A stretch of DNA of 64,000 bases from Brevipalpus yothersi (lineage: Eukaryota > Arthropoda > Arachnida > Trombidiformes > Tenuipalpidae). Made by a program: the position numbers and the translations under genes. Below the pieces are notes generated by a model, which saw only the letters and a program-made list of their open reading frames with translations, ran no database searches and was not told the DNA's origin. Position 1 is the stretch's first letter. Each line of letters opens with the position of its first letter. Shown piece by piece: positions 1-10,166 of the stretch. The stretch lies in contig QZCP01000075.1 in assembly GCA_003956705.1 (NCBI GenBank), positions 67,668 through 131,667 of the forward strand, given 5' to 3'.

Positions 1-263
1 AAATCTAGATTTTTTCGTCATCATTACTATTTGAGAGAGTGAAAAATCGATTCTGAAGGGATTCCTCATTCGAACAATACTGTATATACCAAAATAAGTT
101 TTAATAATAATTTTAAAACAAATATATGCTTTCACTCAAACATATTATGGCTTTCATATATTTACTTTCACCTGAAATGATTTAGTTCCTTTTCTTTTCT
201 CCAATCGAATTCCTGTCTTAGATTCCAAAATTAAATTAATAACTGAACCTTATATAATCTGGA

Positions 264-3200
264 ATGTTTCTCTCCTTCTCTCTTCCTGAACAGATTCTTT
301 TCACATTACTCTTTTCATCATCTGTAATCATACTCTGTTTGGCCAATGATGCTCACAATGAATTATCTAAGACTAAAAAAATTCAAATCGTCTATATTAA
401 AGTACCGTTAGCCACAAAAATGCGTAACGGTCCATCAGACGGAAGTTATGCGGAAAGTAACAGTAATCCATCTGGTTATGCTATTGCTGACAATAACAAT
501 AATCAAAATGGTGGACAAAATGGTGGCCATTACAACAATCAGCCAACATCATCGTTTTCATCGGGCAATAACGGTGCTACCGGTGGAGGAATCAGTCAAG
601 GCTATAATCATAATAGTCTTGCAGCTGATTTGGTTAATATGTTGAAAAATCATCAGACTCATGGCACTGGTTTCACACTGGGTGGAGGAACTCCTTTGCC
701 ATACAATACCATGGTCATTGGATCTTCAAACACGGCAACCAGTAACAGTGGATCAAATTCATATGGATTAGCATCAACCATTGATACCAGGCCAAACAAT
801 CAACCATCATCAAATTATCAAGGTCCATCCGGTTTTGTTGCATCATCCAATGCTGGATACTCTATTTCCGGTCCAAATATGGGCAACAATAATAATAATT
901 TCAGACCATTTTCTACCATGAACAGAGGATATAGTCAGGTAAGAATACAATTTCGACTATACTATACTTGATTATGCTTCTTATTCTTGTTGAATTCTGT
1001 GGTGAAACTTGAATCTGAATATGAAGTTATTGACAGCGAATTATGAACACAATTAACAACAACAATCAAGGATTATTGGTAATCAGAAAAGGAATCATTT
1101 CTTTCTAAGCATCTCAATTTACTTGATTAACTCCTCACACATGACAGAATCCATCTTCATGAATAGTAATGAGCAGGCAATTTAGGGTGAGGTAATGTGA
1201 ATGAATTAATCTTGAAGATTCTTGTTAGTTATTGTGAGACTGTACCGTTACTTTGAGCGTTGTTTGAAAAAGCTCTCTCTTGAATGACTCGATTGAGAAC
1301 ATTCCATCAAGATTTGAAGATCTAGCATATATTGCATAATATGAGGTTTCCTGGTGTCAAGAAGATACATTGTTTTGAATCAAAATTCAACAATAGAACA
1401 ATCACTAGACATACGAATTGAGTCAACACAAATCCTGACTCAGTTTTTGAAAGTTTTTTTTTGTTTCAATCATTATTTACTGACTCATGCCTCGTCAGCA
1501 GTTTGCTTAGTAGCAATGTTATCATGTTATCATGAGAACAAAACTGAGCTTCATGTTGCCAGAAACAGAGTGAGTGACTTTTATTCGATTATGAAATCCA
1601 TTTTTGTGATTCGGAATATGCCCATTGATTTTAATTGAAGCCACTTGAATAAGCACTTCCAGCTTTTCTGCATAGTGTCCAAATTCTGAATTCTTTCTTG
1701 CTGATTGATATGATAGATATGGACTTCCTCTCACGAGTAACAGTCGAATCAGATTATCAAGTTGGATTGAATCGTTTCTCGATATGACTTTGGAATTCTT
1801 TTTTAGCCACAAAAATCCGAATGAATGATCTCCTTTCTCCTTTCCATTTCAAATTGAAATCATCATCATCATATTTCGAATTGAAATTGTATACAGTGTA
1901 CATTATTCGATTTCTTTCTTAGAATGATATGCACGGAATCGTGATTATTCGGGAAAAAAGAGTCAAATTAGATATGCCATGTGGGTGGTAATGCATATGG
2001 TCACTTTTTGGCGCTTCAAAAAATTTGCTTATTTTTGATTTCAATATAATAATAATGGTAGTAGTATTGATAGTAATGCAAAATGTAAGTACCCAATTGA
2101 ATGGGAAAAGAAGAAGATGACGATGTGGTGGAAGAAGAAGAAGATGAAGACGAAAAGAAAAGAGAGAAGAAGAAGAAAGATGAAGAAGATGAAGATGATA
2201 GAATGATTATGATTGAAAATAAAGAGGGTCACCGGAGATTGTCCACTAATAGCCAACCAATGACCTACAATTGGCTATCCATCAATCAAGGGGTGATCTT
2301 TGCAAAAGAATGTTTCACGCGCTGATAATCAGTGGAAAGATGTATTCACTCAGTTTGGCCTGAAACATGGTCTATACTCGACCAATAAGCGTTCAATATT
2401 GATTATCTGATGTAGCCTTTTTTTCAATTTCAATTTCTGACTGAGTTGTGATGGAAACTTTGAGGCTTTCACGTCTCTTTCTCTCTTCATGGTTAAGGTG
2501 AAAGTTTCAACGAATCAAATCAGAAGTGAAAGATTGAAGGTTGAGTAGAGAGAAAGCTTATGAAATTTTTTTTTTCAATCCCCTAAAATCCTCAAAATCA
2601 GCCAATATAAATGCATTCTGTGTACAGAGTGATCGAGTAAAGTTGTCCGAATTACAATATAATTCGATACACATGTGTACATGATGTACGTCTGCCCTAC
2701 TGTCTGTATTTATATAAATTCGACCTGTTTAAAGAGATTGAGATGTAGATGATAGAAAAATGATCGAAGATATGCTTTTATCATGAATTTTCATGTCAAT
2801 TTGGATTATACGCAATATAACGGCATGTACAAAAGATTGGTCTAAGATTGATCATATCATACAGCAGTTTAGAAGGGAATAATAATAGGAATGATGATTC
2901 AGACAGTCTGGTTAAACATGGAGTTTTTTTGTTCTTGATTATTTGTATCATTTTTTTCTGTTCTCAATGCAAATGTGAACACTTATGCAACATTCAGATT
3001 TATATCACTCTTATTCTCAAAGAAAAATACCATCCCCATTGTTTTAAGGGTGGCAATGCATGCCCATTAGTGATGTGTATCCTTATGGTGAGCCCAAGTC
3101 TTTGAGAATGAAATGAAAAACACACCAATATCTGGCTGCTACAAATCAAGTTAATTAGCTAATTGAGTACTCTTGTCTGTTGCTTTATGTTTCTGCTGGA

Positions 3201-3467
3201 TTGATGTCTATCACATGATTTTCATCATTATTGTTGGGCAATAAAAATTAAGGAAATCAGTAAGGAATAGAGTGTTACTGAATAATGCAGCTAATTTCCA
3301 GACATAAACCATAAAAAAGATTCAAAGCGGAACATAGTGTTTCAAGAATAGAATGATGAATGAAAAAAGAAATAAAATAATATGTAAATCATAAAAATAT
3401 TATATGTATTGTATAGATGGTTAAAAATAGCAAATGATTCTCATCACTTCCTCTCTCTCTCTCTNNN

Positions 3468-3532
<65 letters not shown>

Positions 3533-4917
3533 ATCCATTGATCAATTGACTCCAGAATGGTCAAGGAAATATGAATACTGTGCCAAATAATTACAATAGT
3601 ATGGATCAAATGAATGCTAATCTCAATGGAAATAGTAACATTGACAAAGGTCCAGTTGGTGGATATAATGGACCCATGATCAGTGTTAACCAAAACATGC
3701 CATCTCCTGGAGCTGTTCCGGTTAACGGAAATGAATATCGGTGAGTATTGCACGAATCATTTAGCAGTATGAATGTTAGAATAACAAAACACACAGTATG
3801 GCCACGAAAAATTATTATTAATAATAGCAACTAAAACACGCAAAGAATGATGATCATACTCAAAATTCTCATGAAAATGCCTCTCCTCTTGTTCCTCTTT
3901 TTCTGATTCTTCAGAGGTACTGAAAGTTTTCCCGCCAATATGCCCAAGCCACCGATGAATTCTGATCAAATGAAGCCAATCGGTGATGGTGGCATAGCTA
4001 ATGGAGGATATGGAAGTGGTCCATCAGATCCACTACCCTATGGACCAGGAGAAAGTGGTGATCCAATTGCTTCAGGTTTGTGAGCATGATGATGAAATGA
4101 TTAACAAAATCAATCGGATTTAGTTAATCTACTTCAATTAACTAATTCTAACGATTACATCCTTGATCATATTAGCACTTGCATAATTTTTATCTCATCA
4201 TTGATCATGAGAGTGTGTCAATAGTTTGATAACTGATCATCATCATGATTTACCTCATCTCTTATGTTTCTCGCTTACTTTCCCTTCAGGCTATAATCCG
4301 AATGACTTTTTCGGTGCTAATCCTACCAGTAATGCTGGCTTCGAAGGTGGACTTGATGATGGTTTTCCATTTGGAGACATGGCCTTTGACAGCGATCCAT
4401 TGTTAAATTTTGGTGGAATGGGCTATGGAGATGATTTGGGTAAGTGATGATCACTTTTTCTCACTCTCTTTCTCACCATCACTTCTAACTGCTCATAAGT
4501 CACATGCTAATCAAGGATTGTGATAATCGATTTTATCTAATCATTTGTGCTTGTCTCTGTGTGTAATTGTTATTTTGTTCATCCACTGTAGCTAAGGCAC
4601 CATCAGCACCGAAAAAAACCAGAGGCTATGGATTTATTATGTCCAATGCTCTCTCTGGTCTTGGAGGTCTTTTGGGTGATTCAAGTAGTAATAATAATGG
4701 AAACAAAGGTCTCACAATGGCTATGAGTAATACATTCCCATCGTTTGTCGGTGGTCCAAAGCCGGCCAGTCCACAGGCATCAAGTGGCAATGGTTTCGGT
4801 GGTATACGACATCGTTTGACAAACTTTTTCGCTGGACGAATACCAAGCTTAAATTTGAATAATCTAGGAGGATTGGGTAGCATTCATACTGGTCTTCTGG
4901 GACTATTAGGACTCTAG
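264..4917 (+). CDS. Secreted Asn/Gly/Ser-rich low-complexity protein, five exons
   Basis: I infer exons 264-938, 3556-3740, 3915-4075, 4290-4439 and 4592-4917. All junctions are GT/AG and phases agree, giving 498 residues and a TAG stop. Residues 1 to about 26 form a hydrophobic signal peptide ending near CLA, so the product is probably secreted. The rest is low complexity: Asn/Gly/Ser/Pro-rich with many NN and GG runs, no cysteine-rich domain, and a Gly/Leu-rich C-terminus ending LLGLLGL. I recognise no family; a structural cuticle, mucin-like or gland-secreted protein is possible but not shown. Intron 1 (939-3555) is large, carries a (CT)n array near its 3' end and a short Glu/Lys-rich open stretch at 2101-2325 that looks like repeat-driven noise. 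The other introns are 152-214 bp. An untranslated first exon upstream cannot be excluded. Confidence 0.8.
3450..3527. repeat. (CT)n microsatellite with 3-base gap at 3465-3467
   Basis: Pure CT dinucleotide array inside intron 1 of the secreted-protein gene. It ends 28 bases before the inferred splice acceptor at 3555, so it lies where a polypyrimidine tract would be. The NNN shows the array length is uncertain in the assembly. Confidence 0.95.
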
Positions 4918-6062
4918 ATTCTATTGTGTACAATATACATTTAATTATCAAAAGTAATATGATAAAAAAAAGAAGAGATAATTTTTTCATCTTATCAATT
5001 TGTTACTGCCTTCTCATGCACACATACACATTCATTTTCATCATCAATCAACATAATTAAATAGAGAAATCTAATTTTAATTTCTTCTTCTTCTCCTTCT
5101 TCCCTAACGAATCAAATCGAATTCATCGAATTCATCAAAAAAAAACTTATCGAACTTGTAAAATTCTAGGACTCACTAGATGGCAGGTTTCGAAGATGAT
5201 GATGATGAGATCATTTTTCGCGATCTTTTCGATGTAAAAGAGCTCTCGAAGCTCTCGAAGCAGAGCAAAAGCTTTTTGCAGAAAGCTTTTTATTTCGCAA
5301 GCTTTTGAGCTTGGATTCCAAGCCTTGGAAAAAAACCAATTTTTTCGATTATTTGATAATGACTCGGTGACTGTGTGAATTGGTGATGAAATAGGGAGAA
5401 ATTTTTTTTCTCTTCTCTTTACTTTGCATCTTTATTTCTCTCTCTTTGCATATACACACACACATATATATATACTTCATCTATCTCATCCAAGGCAATT
5501 CATGTGTAATTTTTGTGATTGTGTGTACAAAATATATCAGCATCCCACTCATTTCCTCTCCAACTCTCCACTTTACATGTACTCCAAAGATCATCAATAT
5601 CAATCGTCTTTTTGAGAGAAAATCAGCTGATTTTAAGCATTTAAACCTGTTGTGATAGTGCCTCTCTATTGGGTCAACATATATATTTTCACTCTCTCTC
5701 TTCTCACTTGCCTTGGCTCTCTCTCTTTTTAATCTCTCTCTCATCTAGCAATTTTCTTATCAACTCACTCTGCAAGAGAGAAAGAGAGAGAGAGAAAGAG
5801 AGAGAAAGAGGAGTGATTCGAGATTCTGGTGATGATTAAGCGAGAGTCAAACGATTCACTGAACGACATCGTCTAGGGTCTGTGGATTTCTCCCTCTCTC
5901 GACAACATATTACTTGTAATGTTCTCCAAGTGATCAACCACAATTACATGTTCACTTTTTTTCGTTCATACATTATTATTATACACTGACGAGTGAAAGT
6001 TTTTATTTTCTACTATATCAAGTTTAGTCTTGAGAGAAAAAACCCCCACATCTCACATAGCC
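4918..6062. other. Intergenic region upstream of glutamine synthetase
   Basis: No supported gene. The region holds short direct copies of AAGCTTTT-like sequence around 5233-5313, CA and TA microsatellite patches near 5450-5475, and interrupted GA runs at 5775-5815. It probably contains the 3' UTR of the upstream gene and the promoter and 5' UTR of glutamine synthetase. Confidence 0.6.
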
Positions 6063-7166
6063 ATGGAGTCGTGTGCTCTACCGTTTAAGATGAATGTATT
6101 GAGAAATTTTCTCTCCCTCGAACTACCTCAAGATGTACAATTCTTGGAATATGTGTGGATCGATGGTACTGGTGAGTTTACACGGTCTAAACGTATGGAA
6201 ATCAAAGGTCCAACTCCAGCATTGAAAGATTTGCCGATATGGAATTACGATGGTAGCTCAACTGGACAAGCTGAGGGACACGATTCGGAAGTTCTACTGA
6301 AGCCAGTTGCCATATATCGAGATCCATTCATGCAAGGTGATCACAAGTTGGTAATGTGTGAATCACTTGATCCCACTGGAAATCCAGTTTGTGGAAATAA
6401 GAGAACTGCCTGTGCTCAGACGATTGCCAAAATTGTCGATGAGTATCAGCCTTGGTTTGCCATGGAGCAAGAATGGGTCCTACTTGATGGTACAACATGC
6501 AAGCCAGTTGGCTTCCCTGTAAACGGTTATCCTGAGCCACAAGGACCATACTATTGTGGTGCTGGCGGTGGTCGTGAGAATGGACGAGATGTTGCCATGG
6601 CCCATTATAATGCGTGCCGATTCGCTGGAATCCAAATGTCTGGCTTAAATGGTGAAGTGTTACCAGGCCAATGGGAATTCCAGTGTGGACCATCGTTGGG
6701 CATCAAGATGGCCGATGATCTGTGGATGGCTCGATATCTTCTCAATCGTGTTGCGGCCATGTTCGGCTACAAGGTTACACTGGATCCGAAACCAGTGCCC
6801 GGTAATTGGAATGGTTCTGGTGCTCATATGAATTTTTCCACAAAACAAACACGAGCTGCCAATGGTTTATCCGTGATCGAAAAATATATCGAACGTTTAA
6901 AGCAAAATCATCAAAAGCATATCCAAGTGTATGATCCAAAGGGTGGTCTCGATAATGTGCGACGTCTTACAGGTGAACATGAAACCGCATCGATCAATAC
7001 ATTTTCCTCTGGTATTGCTGCACGAAATGCATCCATTCGAATACCCAGAAAAGTAGCATCATCTGGCTGTGGTTACATGGAAGATCGACGACCATCGAGT
7101 AATGCTGATCCATACAGTGTTATCGATGCTCTCATGAAAACTTGTGTTCTACAAAGTTGGGAGTGA
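6063..7166 (+). CDS. GS: Glutamine synthetase (class II, GSII)
   Basis: Makes glutamine from glutamate, ammonia and ATP; it detoxifies ammonia and in nervous tissue recycles glutamate. The ORF is intronless and 367 residues long, close to the usual animal GSII length of about 370. I chose the ATG at 6063 because it has a strong Kozak context (gccATGg); the open frame extends upstream without an ATG. Visible family signatures are IWNYDGSSTGQ in the beta-grasp domain, the metal-binding E-x-E at E135/E137, GPYYCGAGG, the GEVLPGQWEFQ block, NGSGAHMNF near residues 250-258 (ATP/glutamate site), ASIRIPR and YMEDRRPSSNADPY. All key residues appear intact. Its lack of introns could reflect ancestral intron loss or an old retrocopy. 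Arthropods often have two GS paralogues, cytosolic and mitochondrial. The short N-terminus has no clear mitochondrial presequence, so I favour cytosolic. Confidence 0.97.
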   Translation: MESCALPFKMNVLRNFLSLELPQDVQFLEYVWIDGTGEFTRSKRMEIKGPTPALKDLPIWNYDGSSTGQAEGHDSEVLLKPVAIYRDPFMQGDHKLVMCESLDPTGNPVCGNKRTACAQTIAKIVDEYQPWFAMEQEWVLLDGTTCKPVGFPVNGYPEPQGPYYCGAGGGRENGRDVAMAHYNACRFAGIQMSGLNGEVLPGQWEFQCGPSLGIKMADDLWMARYLLNRVAAMFGYKVTLDPKPVPGNWNGSGAHMNFSTKQTRAANGLSVIEKYIERLKQNHQKHIQVYDPKGGLDNVRRLTGEHETASINTFSSGIAARNASIRIPRKVASSGCGYMEDRRPSSNADPYSVIDALMKTCVLQSWE

Positions 7167-8440
7167 ACAAAGTTTGGTTATCAATATGATTAAATAATAT
7201 TCTTCCGTTATCTGTGTTAGCTTGAGTCAGGGAATGATGATGATGAAAAAAAGTTATCTATTCAAAATTGTTTGTTTTTTTTTTCTTATTCAGATGCCAA
7301 ATATGACTGCTCAACATGTTGAAACACTTGAAATTCAAGACAATTCCAGTTCGGGTTCAAGAATAAAGATGCAAATTATTTCATTGAGCAATCAATTCTG
7401 ATCCATGTTATGTATCGATAGCCGTGAGAAAATATCTTTCTTTAAACCTGAAGCGGAGTTCGAGGTATCGAGTTCTTGAGAGATCGAATATGTTTTCTCT
7501 TAGTATTCACAATATCTTAGGATTAAATTAATTTTATTAAGGTTTTAATGCAATCAGGCAGATTTTCGATAATTTCGACACTCGGGTTACAAGTTGTTGT
7601 AATTTCAAAATTTGAAAGTATTTTCAAAGTTAAAATCTCTATGTTTCAAGAAATAGTGTGCAACAATACGCTTTTTTTTCAAAATTCGGATAACTTCTAT
7701 GGGAAAGAGGAGTAGAGAAGAAAGAGATAAAGTTCAGCATGAAATCTGATAAAGAGAATAAAGGTTTTGATTACACTTCATAAAAGTCACTCCATGGTAG
7801 ATGACAATAGGAATAGAGAGAGAAGAAGAGCTTCCAATTTTCTCTTTTGTCTTCTGAAGGAATTGCTGGTAGAGGAAAATTTTTTCACATGAGAAAATGG
7901 TCTCAGATTTTACACTCATCCACAGTGGAAAGAAAAAGAGAGGAAAAGAAAGATAGAGAATGTTAAAGAGAAAATAAAGGTGTAAAAATAACGTATGAGA
8001 TCAAGCAGGAAAAGTAGATCAGAATTTCGATGTACAACAATTTCTTTGTTTTGCATCCATTTAGTATCAACCTCCAATGAATGAGAACGGAATGTTCCGG
8101 TGGGTCTTCTATCCTTTGTTTTGGGATAAAAGAGAGAGAAATAGATAGAGATCCTAAATAAGATGAAAAGATGCTTCGAGATGTTGATATGATTCTCATC
8201 CCAAGCAGGAGGTAAACTCACGAAGACACTCGATGATTATTTTTTAATACATGGTAAATATATATTGATGATGAAGCTTGCCTTTTGTATGCTCATCCTT
8301 GTCCCCCGATCAATGGCCAATGACCAACGACCAACTAGGTGTATGTATATATTAACGAATTGAATAAAATTTATGTTATTCCACTTCTCTCTTTACCTTC
8401 TGAAGACAATCTTTCCATAGATCAAGACATCCTAATCATC
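7167..8440. other. Intergenic region between convergent GS and SNAP-25
   Basis: AT-rich, 1.27 kb. It lies between two genes that end towards each other, so it probably holds both 3' UTRs. The open frames on the minus strand at 7734-8221 are low-complexity and I do not regard them as coding. Confidence 0.6.
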
Positions 8441-9232
8441 CTATTTGAGTAATTTTTGTGCTCTTTCATTGGCTCCTTGTATCCTCAACTTATTGGAATC
8501 AGCTTTCAAATTGATCCTTTCTAGTTGAGCATTTTGTGAGCCAATCTCTTGACCCATATCGATAGCCATATTCCGTAGATTGCCAATCATGGTACTGACT
8601 CCTTGCATATTTTCCTCCATCTCATCTTCTCTTGCATCCTTGGTTATCCGTGCAATGTATTGTCCTCCCATAGGTCCAGCTCCATTTCGATCATCCATAA
8701 CTCGTGCAGGTTGACCAGAGATCACTTTACCATCCTCACTAGATTTCCATGTTGACTCATTTTCTTTGAATTCCTTATTCTTTTTACACGGACAAGTACA
8801 TAGACCGCAACATTGTTCCATGCCTGTGAGAGCTTTTTCCGCCTCTTTCATGTCAGCATTTATTTTGTCCATATCCTCTTCAACTCGATCCAGCTGTTCA
8901 CCTTGCTCATCCAGAGCAACCTTAGGTGATGGAGGAGAGAACAATAAATCACAAATCACAGCAACCACAATCATCACAATACACCTACCAGTGTTCGAAT
9001 TCCAGCCTCTTTACTCTCCTCACATAGTGCCAACATTCGCCGCGTTGTTTCCAGGGACTGAACATGATGAATATAAATGATATTTTTATGGTAACACGAA
9101 GAATGAAGAATTGATCAATTTTAATTGAATCAAATTAAATCTTACCTCATCGGTCATTTCGGTGCATTTTAATTGGAGACTTTCGGCCTCCGTTCTCGGA
9201 GGCGGTGGAGCTTCGGCCTCTACTGCTGGCAT
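8441..9232 (-). CDS. Snap25: SNAP-25 (synaptosomal-associated protein 25), three exons
   Basis: A t-SNARE that supplies two helices to the synaptic fusion complex with syntaxin and synaptobrevin, at the plasma membrane. Exons in transcript order are 9232-9146, 9057-8989 and 8920-8441; all junctions are GT/AG and in phase, giving 211 residues (vertebrate SNAP-25 has 206). The N-terminal SNARE helix runs from SLETTRRM through GIRTL and ALDEQGEQLDRVEEDMDKIN. It is followed by the palmitoylated cysteine cluster CCGLCTCPC and a linker with QPARV. The C-terminal SNARE helix contains DAREDEMEENMQGVS, IGNLRNMAIDMG and ADSNKLRIQGANERAQKLL. The N-terminal 28 residues include a Pro/Glu-rich stretch unlike the vertebrate start. 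The two introns are about 88 and 68 bp. The gene is divergent from the small ORF at 9636. Confidence 0.96.
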
Positions 9233-9635
9233 TTTTGGTGTTTGCTGTTGACTACCGGTTGATTACTGACTAACTGATTGTAGCTGATTAAGGTTAATTG
9301 TAGCTAATTGTGGTTACTGGAAACAAAATAAGTCCACACACACAATTCGATCAAGACTAGAACCAGAACACAACCCACAAAAATGGCTGCTCAAAAGTTG
9401 TTGCATCATAGGGATCACATTATCTACCAGGTGTCACTACTGGTAAAAAAGAGAGAAAAAAGCTTATCAAAAGTTTTTTTTTCGATTTTTTTTGATCACA
9501 AAAAAAAACTCATATTTTGATGTTTTCAAAAGTGTTTAATTATGCAATTTTTATGCACATGATTATGGATATATGATATGATGATGATTGATTGTATTGG
9601 ATGTGATTTTTTATCTCTTGTTTGATCGAACAAGC
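9233..9635. promoter_or_regulatory. Shared divergent 5' region of SNAP-25 and the 9636 ORF
   Basis: A 403-bp gap separates the SNAP-25 start codon (minus strand) from the start of the next ORF (plus strand). The two genes point away from each other, so this interval must hold both promoters and 5' UTRs, unless there are hidden upstream exons. I see no clear TATA box; AT-rich homopolymer runs are present near 9475-9510. Confidence 0.5.
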
Positions 9636-10085
9636 ATGACCATTCAAAGTGGTGATAATCAATCGTACAATCTTACACAGTTCCAATGGATTCCACCGAC
9701 GCCACCAGCGTCTCAAAATTTTAGTCAATCACAAACGCAAACTCAATCGTTATCATCATCACAATCGACTTCTTCTTCTTCTTCCTCTTCATCGCAATTG
9801 ACATCATCCCAGCCATCCCAACCTTCCTTTCAGCCACCGATATCCACCACCGAATCACCATCATCATCAGCCGGTGTTTTTGATAGTCTTCGAGAGTGTC
9901 TTATTTCCTATCCGATACCACGTTGCCCATCTCCGGTACACTCTTCTATCGATCTGCAATCGCCAAACTTTTCTCTTCCACCAATCGAAGAGGATCGAAT
10001 TGTTTTTGGTGCCAGAGCGAGACAAATCCAGCTGAATCAATATCGTAAGCCAAGGAGGAGAAGAAGATTGGAGAGAGCAAGCTGA
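9636..10085 (+). CDS. Small Ser/Gln-rich protein with Arg-rich C-terminus, unknown
   Basis: A 149-residue ORF starting at the first in-frame ATG (9636); the frame is open upstream but has no ATG there. The N-terminal half is low complexity, dominated by Ser, Gln, Thr and Pro with a run of eight serines. From about residue 80 the composition is more ordinary (GVFDSLRECLISYPIPRCP), and the protein ends in a basic tail (KPRRRRRLERAS), which suggests nuclear localisation or nucleic-acid binding. I do not recognise the family. Support for coding comes from its mite-like codon use, its complex C-terminal half and its tight fit between SNAP-25 and RPAP1. Its stop lies 81 bp before the RPAP1 start on the same strand, so either the two are co-transcribed or the RPAP1 promoter is very compact. 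Confidence 0.6.
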   Translation: MTIQSGDNQSYNLTQFQWIPPTPPASQNFSQSQTQTQSLSSSQSTSSSSSSSSQLTSSQPSQPSFQPPISTTESPSSSAGVFDSLRECLISYPIPRCPSPVHSSIDLQSPNFSLPPIEEDRIVFGARARQIQLNQYRKPRRRRRLERAS

Positions 10086-10166
10086 TTTGTTTATTTTGAT
10101 GATCAAAAATTATCAAACAATTGATGATTAAATATTTATTGACATAATTGTTAGCTGTTAATCAAC

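Noticed and set aside
1354..1812. Overlapping open frames on both strands in the same intron
   Set aside because: AT-rich, no domain, and they overlap each other; the first does not begin with an ATG.
2101..2325. Glu/Asp/Lys-rich open frame in intron 1 of the first gene
   Set aside because: It is encoded by GAA/GAT/AAG-type simple repeats, its complement is also open, and it has no splice context fitting the host gene's phase.
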